A DNA stretch of 64,000 nucleotides from Rotaria sordida. Its lineage: Eukaryota > Rotifera > Eurotatoria > Philodinida > Philodinidae. Position 1 is the stretch's first letter, and every line of letters begins with the position of its first letter. The notes under the pieces were generated by a model. It ran no database searches. It saw nothing but the letters and a program-made list of their open reading frames with translations, and had not been told where the DNA came from. Positions 16,901-27,328 of the stretch are shown here, one piece after another. Location of the stretch: the NCBI GenBank assembly GCA_905250125.1, contig CAJNOL010000254.1, forward strand, positions 62,001 through 126,000, in the 5' to 3' direction. The position numbers and the translations under genes are program-made.

Positions 16901-19900
16901 GATTTCCATAATTTTATTTCATCAAAAACTAATTTAACATATAACGGACTATTACATTCAGCAAGACGTTCATGAACAAGTGCCCTATTGATTAAAAATT
17001 AAATAATTTTAAAATCTATGAATAAAAATAAATTACAAAACTAAATATACACAGAATCCAAAATACCTAACCGGTACACTAACAGTATTGAATATTTAGA
17101 TATTATCCTAAGCATTTCTCGGAACTATCATAAATAATCATGAATATACTTTAAGATTCAGTAAAAATTCTAAGTCTACTGAACCTCACTCAGAGTCAAA
17201 ATCTTAACAAAATAAATGTTTGGAAAATGAAGTCAAATATAGCTCTGCTAAGATTCGAATGAAGTCACCATGGCTGACGGAGGAACATTTCTAAGTGTCA
17301 ATTTGATTTTGAATCAAGACTATGAGCATCATGTAGGTTCTAATGAACTATGAGTATCCTGAAAAAAGTTCGGACTAATAGTTTATTACTGTCGAGATAC
17401 TGGATTTTTTAGCAAGACACCGTGAGGCCCTGTTAGAACCTCAAGGAAAACTAAGTTTTGTATTTCGACTTGAAACTTTGCGTTAAGACAAACCTTAGTG
17501 AGAATAGATTATTGTGAAAGTTTCAGATTTTTCGATTACATCCGTTCTGACATAAAAACATTGGAATTGGCCGTTGTATATGAGCGGCATGAAAAAGATG
17601 ATTCAAACTGAAACTCAAAACCTAGTTTTTCTGGTGTTTCTGATGAAGGCTACGGCACTCTGTCAAATCAATTTGATACTTAGAAACGTTTCCTTGTTAG
17701 GAAGTACATTGTTCAGCTCATATCTACAAGGTACTGCGTTCAAATCTCGGTGCCCATCACGACCCTGAACAAATCTCTAACGGTTATTTGTCTTCAAATC
17801 ATTCGTTCGAAAGCATACTGACTATATAGGAACATACTTGAACCCTTGTGGCTAGTCAGCGTGTATAGAGAGCTCAAGTGATTGAGCGAGAGAACTCTGA
17901 ATCCGACCAGCCTTCTGTTCAGAGCTATAACTAGTAATAGTTGTAAGGAAGACACTGGGCTAATGAAACTGCTTCCGGACAGCACTCTATACCGCAAGAT
18001 TGGATATTCTTCCTTTCTTTTGGGATTCCTAGATTATTTATTTCACTATATGTGCAGTTAAGACCTAGCTCGAATCGTCCGATTCGGTACAAGCATGTTA
18101 CAAACCATTGTTCATCTGTTATTGTTCGATGTTCACGATACAGTCGAACTTTTAATACAGTTTTACCTAATTCTTCACCTAATGGTTTAATCTAAATTTG
18201 AAAAAAAAAATGATTATTTTTAAAGAATAAATTCATAAATACATACTTGAATGAAATTTTCTCGACTATCAATTATATTTCGAAGTGTATTTAAAATATT
18301 AAATATTCCAGGTAATGTTGAAACCATCTAAAAATTTAAATTTTTTAATTAAAAAAAAATCATTACTTATTTTTCTTTTTCTTATTTACAAGTTTAACAT
18401 AATTTGGAAGTGTTGGTGGTAACCATGACATTGAATGTGCACCATCAGCTGATGATATTTGATCTAATGAATCAAAAAATATACATAATGGTTTATCAGC
18501 TGGTGTTTTTTCTAATAAACGTTTAAAATAATTTATTAATTGAGATAATTCAACTGGTATTGTATTATCTACTACTTGATATAGAAAACATAATTGTTGA
18601 CAAACACTACGTAATAATGGTCCAATTGATGAACTATCTGGTGTTGTACCAAGAAAACGAATAAGTCGTATAGGTGTACATTGTTTCGATGGAAACCATG
18701 ATGAAGATTCTGAAGCTATTTTTGCTAACATACTAGATTTACCACAACCACCTTCACCCCATAAAACTAATGGTTGTTTTGATGAACCTTGTACATAATG
18801 ACGAACACGTTCAAGAATATCTGTACGTCCTTGAAAATCTTGACTGAAATTATTTACGACATGAAGTTGTTGAAGAATTTCAGTATAAACTCTTTAAAAA
18901 AGAGAAAATTTCTATAGAAAGAATTTATTTATATGAAACATATATATATATAGTTATCAAGAAATTCAATGCAATATACTCTAAATTTCAGGAAAACAGT
19001 CACATAGAAGTATGTAGCTCTCGGTATCAATACTTTTCTAAGGGCAGAAAAAACGAACCATGGATTAGATAGAATATTATCGATGATTTCCTCTCATGTA
19101 GAGCAAAAATTACAGAGATGCTATCTTTCCTTATACGATATAACAAAGAAAGTCCTCCAAATGATTGATCACTTTTGAAGTGAAAACATGTGCATCATGT
19201 AGACCCTAGGAAGCTATGAATACCCTGAAAAGAGCTCAAGCCCATAACTTATTGCAGCTGTGATACTGCATTTTTACCATAGATTTTCAGTACAATACTG
19301 TGGTTCCTATAGGAACATAAGGAAAACTAATTTTCGAATTTCGATCTGAGGCTTTGCATACATACAAGCCTTTACGAAAATAATTAATCTTGAAAGTATC
19401 AGCTAACTTGATCTGCTCCTATCCTGAAATAAGAATATCGAATCTGTGAGTGTAGATAAGCGATATAACAGACGTTCTTTTACCGTGGTTGTATTGTGGC
19501 ATAGGAACAACGAAAAAATCTGAAACTTTCACAATAAACTATTCTCGTCAAGGCTGGTTTCTATGCAAAGCTTCAAATCAAAATTCGAAAATCAGGTTTT
19601 CTTATGTTCCTGAAGGAACCATGGCATTATATTAAAAAACTATTATAAAAATGCAGTATCTCAACAGCAATAAGTAATGAGTCCGAACTTAAAAGCGATT
19701 AACCAGTTGAAAAACTTCCCTTATAAGACAATATTTTTATTTAGATTTCCTCTTCATAGTTGCGATTTAAAACTTCGAAAAGACTTATTCTCCTAGTTTA
19801 CATCTTATATAGATTTTAGACCTAAACTTCAAATGGGTAAGTACTACATCTGAATCAATTGTATATTTGTTTAGACAGAAAAAAATTATTATTTTATGAG

Positions 19901-22440
19901 ACAATAATGTCGCAAGATATTCTCAAATTTTTGTTGAGATCATTCAATTAATTTACCTATTTGTTGAAAAAGCATTTTGTTTTCTAACACCACGATCAAT
20001 TAATTCAACAATACGTCGATAGAATGTTTCAATAAAATCTTTTAAATAATCAGCATGAACAGTTTTATTTAAACCATCATCATCTGACCATTGAACTGTA
20101 TATCGAATTATACTTGATTCAGGTAATGTTGCTGGTACCTATATATGAATATTTCATATTCAAAAATTTTTTCCGTTATTATTCAACTTACACGAACATC
20201 TCGTAAATCAGATAACATATGTTGTGCTTCCATATCAACTTGTTTTGATGCAATATCAATAAATTTCATTGAATGACGTAATAAACTAACATTTATATTT
20301 TCAATATGACGAAAAAAAGCTAATGTATGATCTTCTCTATCTTTAGCATTTAATATTCCTCGTACAACTTCTTGTTCAGTAACTAAATACAACAATGTGT
20401 TTCATTGATAAAACATATATATATATATATATTTTTTTACTTACCCGACCAATTATATCGGTGATTATCTTGTGCAGTAAATCGACCTTGTTGTAAAAGT
20501 GCAAAAGCAGCGACACGTACAGCTCGATTCAATTTACCCATTGTTTCCCACCATTGACTTTGATCTTCTTCCATAAGACGAGGATGAGCTCGATTAGTAA
20601 AATTAGTAAATATAGAACTGACAGTTTGTAAACAAAATAAACTTGGTAAATTATTTGAATCAAGTTTATACCATTGATTAAGTAATTTAGCATCTTCTTT
20701 ATCTGATACAGATATAATCATACGAAATTCATCTTCTTCGATTTTTGTTGGTAATGGTCGATAACCATATTTTTGACCAAGAAATACCTAAGATTATATG
20801 AATAAATTATATTATCGAATTTTCAATTGAGAATTCTGCATAGGTTGCTAATCTAATACAAGGAGAATAATTAGAATTAGAGTCCGTTGAGTTAGTTTCA
20901 GGATGATCCAATGAGTTATTCTCTAAAAATAACAGCCAATTATGACTTGATTATTACGCAGTCATCGACAAGATTGTCTGAAAACTATGTAGGATATATT
21001 AGTAGCAGAATTCGAAGTAACTATTAGACTCAGACTAAAAATCGCTGTTAGCGCAACTCCTGCAGGATTAAAATATGAAACACGATATAGTTGCTGTTGC
21101 TAATCATAGGAAGATTCCTTTGTCGTAAGTATTTGGGGGCACATTTCTTCAACATTATTTTACTTAATTCCTCAGAAATGTAATAAAAGAAACCAGTTCA
21201 TATATTATAACGAGATGTTATTGATATATGATTTTTGCTAAGATATTTGTCACGTTTGTGTGCAAGGTAGAGTCCATCGAGTCCGAGTCCAAAAATTCTT
21301 GGACTCGATAGGCTCTAGTGAGAAGAAAGGTCCCAATTTCTACTCTATATTTCAATACTCCTTCAAATCGTGTTTCGCAACAGTTTTAGGTTAACGACTT
21401 CACTAGACTTTAAGACTGAAGTCTTTGCTATTTCTCCTTTCGTGATATGGGAGAGTTTTGCTAAGGTATCTGTCAATGGCTGTGGGGGAGAAGAATGTAA
21501 ATTTCTACTCTATATACTTCAACACTTTTTTAGATCGTGTTTTACAAACTTTTTATTGAAATTATAAGTGCGGTTGGAATCGGAGTCTGAAAAATGTTGA
21601 ATCGAATGGACTCTAATCATAGTAACTAGGTATTTGATGTCTAACGTAATTCGAATCCCATACCGAAACATCAAGAATTTAAAGTATATCTTAAATAATA
21701 TTTTGATCAGAACTAAATCTAAATTACTATTTTATATTGTTATGCTCAACTAATAATTTTGATTCGACTAGATTGATGCCGTTTATGTTCCTGTTTTTAA
21801 CTGTTGAAAGACATATAAACTAGTTTTGACTTTTAACACAGAAGAAAATTATATATTCTTTCTGACAAACGACAAATATTTACAATCATTAATAAAAAAT
21901 TTTCTTTTGCTGATAGAAAACAACTTTCACTTTTCTTTTTGCTAATTGAGTAATTGACAGTAAAGACTTTTGATAAAAAAAAAAAAAAAACTCAAAGAAT
22001 AAACACTAATTTCTAAATGAAAAATTTTATCATACCACAAAATTTGGTCCAACAGCAACTCGTTGACAATTATCTATTTCTTGCATACATAATTCTGTTG
22101 TTTTATGATCATCTGTTGCTTCATCACGAACACCCCAACGCATATCAACAACTTGAAATTCAAGTCCATGTTTTTCTCGACAATATTCTTTAAGTTTTGG
22201 ATATGTATGTTGCATGAGTGAATTACGTTCCATACTTGTATCTAAATTTAAAAAGAAAACAACAATCAACAAAATAAAAATTTTATATTAAATTCAATTT
22301 GAAATTTTACCTGTAAATGTTGATGATGTAAAAATACGAACAATTTTCGATGCAAGATTTGGTAGATTATCTAATTTACCAAAAAATACATGTTGAAGAA
22401 TTTCAGCTTCTTGCTCTTCAGTATATTCTTGTTCAGGCAT
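10916..22440 (-). CDS. NWD2: NACHT and WD-repeat protein, NWD2-like
   Basis: A STAND-type NTPase with a C-terminal beta-propeller region. The model has 17 exons: 22440-22311, 22241-22036, 20787-20445, 20382-20192, 20138-19957, 18891-18390, 18327-18247, 18191-18106, 16984-16560, 16226-15808, 15750-15129, 15066-14679, 13706-13524, 13458-13091, 13035-12890, 12831-12427 and 11401-10916, giving about 1,720 aa, close to vertebrate NWD2. The N-terminal signature reads VVDMRWGVRDEATDDH and GPNFVVFLGQKYGYRP. The P-loop is GEGGCGKSS at about 396-404 and Walker B is LCIFFDSLD at about 486-494. Diverged WD repeats fill the C-terminal half (GMDKTTKVWNL is the clearest). Two introns use GTTTGT donors. Five introns of about 1 kb or more carry repeats. 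Vertebrate relatives are linked to neuronal and steroid-receptor roles; the function here is unknown. Confidence 0.9.
11498..11948. repeat. Fold-back element in the last NWD2-like intron
   Basis: The outer ends are inverted (GGGTGTGGGTG near 11507 against GTACCCACACTC near 11931). An inner inverted pair is about 11616-11660 against 11870-11925, sharing GGATCCAGA and CTGGGACC. The segment at about 11505-11605 resembles the hairpin at 16370-16475, so it is probably a composite of two related small elements. Its GC content is higher than the surrounding DNA. Confidence 0.6.
11950..12185. repeat. Diverged fragment of the 5.1-6.1 kb fold-back family
   Basis: It aligns by eye in the same orientation with about 5785-6010: GCTCTACA, AAAATGTACGAAAAA and CCTTTCAAA-like blocks recur in the same order. 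It lies in the last intron of the NWD2-like gene. Confidence 0.6.
14226..14327. repeat. Inverted repeat in an NWD2-like intron
   Basis: A left arm near 14226-14262 (AAATAAAACTCTCGATTAGA) and a right arm near 14289-14327 (TCTAATCGAGACTTTTATTT) can pair with few mismatches around a loop of about 26 bp. It is a small fold-back repeat without coding capacity. Confidence 0.65.
14420..14575 (+). repeat. Partial copy of a dispersed tRNA-like repeat
   Basis: The segment around GCGATGGAATGATCTTGAAC and the following CAACGGCTGTGTTATTCAC matches, with divergence, the segment around 42655-42710 (TAATGGAACGACTTTGGACC). The family also includes about 17690-18010. The shared order of blocks argues for one dispersed family rather than chance. 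Confidence 0.5.
16370..16475. repeat. Small hairpin repeat (GTGTAG / CTACACCCACA type)
   Basis: It contains CGTGAGTGTAGGATGCAGC and, inverted about 70 bp later, CACACTACACCCACATC. The same arrangement recurs at about 11505-11605 in the same gene. Both copies sit in introns and both contain GAGTGCTAT and GTCACT between the arms. It looks like a short MITE. Confidence 0.65.
17320..17570 (+). repeat. Single arm of the AGAACCTCAAGGAAAACT fold-back family
   Basis: The block from CATCATGTAGGTTC through AGATACTGGATTTTT, CCTCAAGGAAAACTAA, CGACTTGAAACTTTGC and GTGAAAGTTTCAGATTTTT matches the left arms at 19190-19425 and 62045-62240. Only one arm is obvious here. It occupies intron 8 of the NWD2-like gene. 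Confidence 0.65.
17690..18010 (+). repeat. SINE-like repeat with a tRNA T-arm/B-box segment
   Basis: At about 17729-17756 the sequence GTACTGCGTTCAAATCTCGG resembles a tRNA variable-loop/T-arm junction and carries a B-box match (GTTCAAATC). Downstream, about 17790-18000 matches 42710-42920: CTTGTGGCTAGTCAG, GAGCTCAAGTGATTGAG, CCTTCTGTTCAGAG and ACACCGCAAGAT-like blocks. A tRNA-derived SINE is one explanation; I see no clean A box or 3' tail. Confidence 0.5.
19190..19715. repeat. Fold-back element, ~200-bp arms, in NWD2-like intron 5
   Basis: The left arm, about 19195-19425, contains GATACTGCATTTTT, GGAACATAAGGAAAACTAAT and CTGAGGCTTTGCAT. The right arm, about 19520-19715, is its diverged reverse complement, with ATGCAAAGCTTCAAAT, TTTTCTTATGTTCCTGAAGG and AAAAATGCAGTATCTC. 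It belongs to the same family as 17320-17570, the interrupted copy near 45.6-46.3 kb and 62.0-62.4 kb. No coding capacity is visible. Confidence 0.75.
21055..21125 (-). repeat. Fragment of the ATATCGTG repeat family
   Basis: The block AACACGATATAGTTGCTGTTG, preceded by GGATTAAAATATGAA, is the reverse complement of a block near 59630-59665 (GCAGCTATATCGTGTTTTAC). The full-length relatives are about 36820-37065 and 59440-59670. It lies in intron 2 of the NWD2-like gene. Confidence 0.5.
21234..21549. repeat. Imperfect direct duplication with a palindrome inserted in one copy
   Basis: Copy 1 (about 21234-21381) and copy 2 (about 21456-21549) both run from TTTGCTAAG through ATTTCTACTCTATAT to a GATCGTGTTTTACAAAC-like end. 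Copy 1 has an extra palindrome at about 21270-21317, with arms AGAGTCCATCGAGTCC and GGACTCGATAGGCTCT. Similar TTGGACTC palindromic fragments occur near 4965, 11700 and 21590. Confidence 0.6.
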
Positions 22441-24761
22441 AGTTAGATTTCTTTTTTCCAACGTTTCAAGAAGAATATAAATTAGATATGTTGTCGTTGT
22501 CGTTCAAATTGAACGTGTAAACGGGTGAGAATAAGAAGAAAAAAGAAGAAAGCAAAAAGCAATCAATGAATAAATAGTTCTTTCCTTTTTTTTTTTTCTA
22601 TTCTTTTTTTTGTCAATCATAATCACCTTATTAAGTTTTTACTTTGTTATAAGAAACAGAAAGCAAGAAAGAACTTTTTGACTATTTTTTTTCCCTCGTT
22701 TGAATAAAATGCAATTTTAGACTTTTTATTTTATTTACTCATTTCCGTAACGTTAGATTCTGAGTAAATGATTCAGATCTCTTCTATATTTAAATCATTA
22801 CCGATTGAAAACAATTAAGAGAAAAGTCTTTTTTAAAATTACGTTCAAATAATTATATATAATTCTATAAAAATAGCAAGTGTCAATATATAAAGAAAAA
22901 AGTCATGTGTGAATGATGAATGTAGAGAGAGAAACTCGCATCATTCATGAAAATTATTTTTCTCAATTGCGAAGTCTTATAATACAAGCATTCCATAAAG
23001 CCATACTCACATATATTTTCGAAGCAAATAGTGAGTGTAAGTTTAAGTCGAGGCTTTTGAGGCTCAGTCCACCTAGACCTTAGCAATCGGAGGTGGAAAA
23101 AGGGCAGACAAAGATCACTACGTATGTTGTTAAAGCAACAGAAAAAGCGCATAAGTAATAACAGTGCTTAGACAATTCTGGAACTCTATAGATTTTATCT
23201 AGTCTGGATATTACGGATTTTGGTAATTAATACATTGGAGGAATCTTATTGTAAGTGTCAATTGGTAGGACGGTGGTATTATTAATCTAGCAGAGTTAGA
23301 ATAGGATGGATATAGAAACGTATGAAGCAATAGTCCTAGTCGAATTTTTTGTTTCATGCTCATGAAGCTCTTGAGACCTTTTGGCTAGCACAGATGCTTG
23401 AACTTCTTGTTCCATCCCTTAATATTCTTATTCATGCGTTTGACTTCATGTTCAAACGTCTGCAAGAATTATCACAAACGAAATATTTTATGGAAAATAT
23501 TACAAGTCACGCAAATAAACAACAAAAGTCCGTCCGTATTGCAAGCTAGTGATAGTCATACTCCATTGGATCTAATTATCTTTCTCAACTATAAAAACAA
23601 TATTTTATGATGTGTGAAACTAATTTTAATTATACTTCAAACGTGTTTTTCGCTTTTTTTCTTCTATTTTACATTCAAAATGATTTGGGAGACTAGAATT
23701 TTCAGTTCAGGCCGAAATTCATATAACCTAATTGTTTCAAATGTTTTCATTCGTATAAACTGCTTTGAATGTACAGATAACTCATGTAAGTGCTTGTCTA
23801 TCAAAAGAAAATCATGTGATATCAATGTATCTTAAGGTTTGTACATATCAAGCACATGAAAAAAAATTCGATGAGAAGAAATTTATTCTTCATCTTGAAA
23901 TATTTCATACTGTATTCTAGCGACATCTTTTTCGTGTCCTTAAATAATATTTAATGAAACATAATATATGCTTCAATGGCATTACTTTCAACACATTTTA
24001 TATATCGATTGAAAAACACAACAGACAGAAACATGATGATGTCACTAATAAATAAACTTAGCCAATCTCCATTCATTATATGCTTCCGTATGTGTTCATT
24101 CTTTTTTTAATTGTGTTATTCTTCACATTGACGGTCATTTAAACTGTCTTTATTCTATTTAACAACAAAAGAATTTTAATGATATTATCAATGAAAAAAA
24201 AAAAAACAAACAAATGTGACATTTGTGGTAATTTCATCATTATTGCACATGTTTCTTTTTTTTCAACATTGTAAGTTGAAATAGAAATTCGTGTTTGTTT
24301 ATTGTTTGTTTTTTTTCAGAGACAATGTACAATGATTTTATATTGAATGAACAGATTGAATTTTTTTATCTATTCAAACTTATTTCTTCTAGATTCACAA
24401 TATTTTTTTATCCAATCAAAGAAAAGAAAAGATTTTTTTTTATCAATGAATGATTAAATATTTTTATCTAAAATGAATTTTGGTAATTTCATGTCTATTT
24501 TTTCTTTTGTTCTCTTCTCTAATGGTTATATCATTGGGTAATGATATGGTATTGTGTGTTTTGTAAATAAGCAAAAAAAAAACAGAAAAAATTTTGAGTG
24601 AATGTGGCATTCGGCTCTGACGGGAATGAATGGTGAAAACTTGTTAATTGTAGGGAGATATATATTAGGTATATTGACAAGTGAACTATAAATTGTAAAT
24701 GATATTAATTGGTTTTTTTTTTTGAATTTAATTTTTTCAGATAAATTTATTTAAAAGAAAA
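22441..24761. other. Divergent intergenic region (NWD2-like and SR genes)
   Basis: The two flanking genes are transcribed away from each other, so both promoters should lie here. I find no convincing coding region; the short open frames at 22.9-23.8 kb lack native codon patterns and any family resemblance. A pyrimidine-rich stretch ending TTTTTTCAG at about 24731-24740 could be a splice acceptor 21 bp before the first SR-gene ATG. Confidence 0.5.
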
Positions 24762-27045
24762 ATGAGTGACAGTCGAAATCGAAGTCATGATGAAAGTGCA
24801 TCAAGATCTCCATCAAAATCAAAATCAAGATCACGATCAAAATCACTTTCATCAACATCATCGTATGAAAAAAAAATTTTTTTTATTAATGTAATTAATA
24901 AATAGATAATATTTTTATATTAAATAGTGGTCGTGCAGCCAAAGCACGAAATTGGAATGGTGAATCAGGTTATCGTTTACATGTTTCTCCACTTAATCCT
25001 CGTACATCACGTCGTGATATTGAAAATCTTTTTTCAAAATTTGGTTCAATTAATGAAGTATATTTGATATTTTATAAAATATCTGTTTTATTATAATTTG
25101 AATATATTAAGGTTTGGATGGCAACAAATCCACCTTGTTTTGCTTTTGTGAATTTTAAACATCGAGATGATGCTGAAGATGCAATGCAAGCAATGGATGG
25201 AAAGTAAGTTGAAATTTAAAAAATAATATATATATGTTTTTTTTTTTAATATGATATATTTATATATGAATTAGAATGATTGATAATTCTCGAGTTGGCG
25301 TTTCATTTGCACGTAAACGAACAATAGGTGGTCGTCGAGGTGGACCATATAGTAATGGTAATGATCGATACTCACGTGGAGATCGTGATTCAACACGATA
25401 TCGTCGTCGTTATTCACCTCGACATTCCGATGATACGCGTGATAGGTATATTCAAAAACAAAACAATCGATTTTTTTATTCATAGGAATTTTTCTATTTG
25501 AATATATATATAGATATAATGATCGACGACGACGACATTCACGATCACGTAGTCCAGTTCAACATAATAAACGTGAATATCGTCCCAAATCAAGATCATC
25601 ATCACCAAAGTAAGTTTATCAACGTAGTGATAAAATGTCGAACTCATACCTATTCTTTATACTAATATACAAATGAAAAATTTCTTACAGTCTTTGACAC
25701 CTTTTGTCGTTGCACTGAAAATGTGCTGAATTTTCCCTTTCGCCTTCGACCCGTGTTGCTGTGACGAGGGAAAGCGGCCATAAAGACTTTATTTAATAAG
25801 TATATAGTGTTAGTAAAAGAATTCATCTTTTCGAGAAAATTCGATAGTACGATGTTGACATGTTTGTAAAGTTTAAGGGAACCGCACTTCTGTAGAATAG
25901 TTCATTAGGAAATTTTTGAAAACTTTTAGAATAGATAGATCTCAATAGGTAGAATAAAAATTATCATAGATAGATAATTCCTAATGCTAGACACTGTTTA
26001 GGTTGCCTAAGTTTTTTGGTTTCTTTTCATTCGAATAAAAAAAGAAATAGTAGGCACTATGAATACTTTCTAATGTAACTAAAAGAAAGTTTGAACTCGA
26101 TCGAATGTATTATGATTAAGAAACAGAGGCAATTCTCAATGTTTTATATAAAAAATTTTTGGGATAGCCAGGTAGCGAAATTTCCTTGGAGTACGAAATT
26201 TTATAATCAACGTAATTGCTAGTCAATTCGATATTTTTGTTGGATATTGATTTTTTTGTATACTAAAATGACAATTTATTGAAACGAGTTGAGCTTTATT
26301 TTACTACATAAGAAAATACTTTTGAATGTGCACAAGTTAAAAAAGAAAAAAAATATTAATTATGACTTGTCGAATGAACTATTTTTAACAAACATCGATT
26401 TCAAAGTGCAGAAAAGTACTTTAGTAATTCTACATGAAAAATATTCTTTATTGATTTTCTAACTTTTTATAGATTTAACTTAACTGAAAGTATTAGTTAC
26501 AATAATAACGAACTGATTCATTGATAGTATCAGAAATAAGAGATTAATAATATTTACTCGAAAAGAAAAAGAGTTATTTAACCATGATATTATTAATGTT
26601 ACGCATTTGTTTGCACTATCGGCGGTTAGAAAGCGATGGGTTATTTGAGACTTGAGTCCGACGTCACAAAACCATGAACCCGCAGCTCCCTATCGGTGGT
26701 TTTTTTTCACTAACAGCAAATAGCGCACATCATATCGAATGATCTACCAATTGTTTTTGTTCGGTTTGTATCGCGTGGATAAATCCGACTAGAGGTGTAA
26801 GCCGCCAATCAATGCATTACCTTATACCTGATATTCACGAAAGTCATGTTTTTTTTTTTGTAAAACAAGTTTTACTTTTATGTATTATTTTATATAGAGC
26901 ACGTCGTAATCGACCATCATCAAGAGATCGATCACCACAACAACAAGCAGCAAATATTGTTCATAGGTAAAACATATTTTACTTTATTTTTCTAATTATC
27001 AATTTTGTTTTTTTTTTGTTTAGATATAAAGAAAATGATGATTAA
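24762..27045 (+). CDS. SR-type splicing factor, SRSF3/7-like (copy A)
   Basis: A nuclear RNA-binding protein expected to act in pre-mRNA splicing. Seven exons: 24762-24862, 24928-25057, 25112-25203, 25275-25445, 25514-25609, 26898-26966 and 27024-27045, giving about 226 aa. A short N-terminal RS-rich leader precedes one RRM, with RNP2 near YRLHVSPL and RNP1 in PPCFAFVNFKHRDDAEDAM, typical of SRSF3/Rbp1-type RRMs. The C-terminus is rich in R, S, RS and RR and has no zinc knuckle. It ends YKENDD. Intron 5 is about 1.3 kb and repeat-laden; the others are short. A near neighbour on the same strand (27329 onward) is a diverged duplicate. The RRM call is firm; exact orthology to a named SRSF is not assigned. 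Confidence 0.88.
25610..26897. other. Large intron of SR gene A, probable repeat insertion
   Basis: This 1.3-kb intron sits in a gene whose other introns are under 80 bp, so inserted DNA is likely. Near 26605-26830 it contains CTATCGGCGG and CTATCGGTGG direct motifs and GACTAGAGGTGTAAGCCG, which resembles the ends of the hAT-like candidate at 40.7-41.4 kb. No coding region was seen. Confidence 0.45.
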
Positions 27046-27072
27046 TTATATCATTCGATAGGAATCATATAG

Positions 27073-27096
27073 TTCTCTCTCTCTCTCTCTCTCTTT
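27073..27096. repeat. (TC)n run between the SR genes
   Basis: A run of CTCTCT followed by a T tract lies in the 283-bp gap between the two SR genes, downstream of the copy A stop. Such a pyrimidine tract could aid 3'-end formation or trans-splice acceptor choice, but this is inference only. Confidence 0.55.
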
Positions 27097-27328
27097 TTTT
27101 TTTTGTCTTGCTTTTTTCTTTTTGGAAATATGTACACAGGACTTATAATTCAATTATAACATCATTTTCTTTTTGTTGTCGGTTTTCTTTGTTTAACTAA
27201 ATGATGTCTTGTGAAAAAAAAAAAAAAAAAACGAAAATTTTTTTTCTCTTCTGTATTGTATTAAGTTTGATGATTAGTGTCTGTTTGTTGTTCTAGATTC
27301 TTGTGTTATCTTTATATAAGAAATTTCA

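Noticed and set aside
22883-23152. 89-codon minus-strand frame upstream of the NWD2-like gene
   Set aside because: No splice context, family resemblance or native codon pattern.
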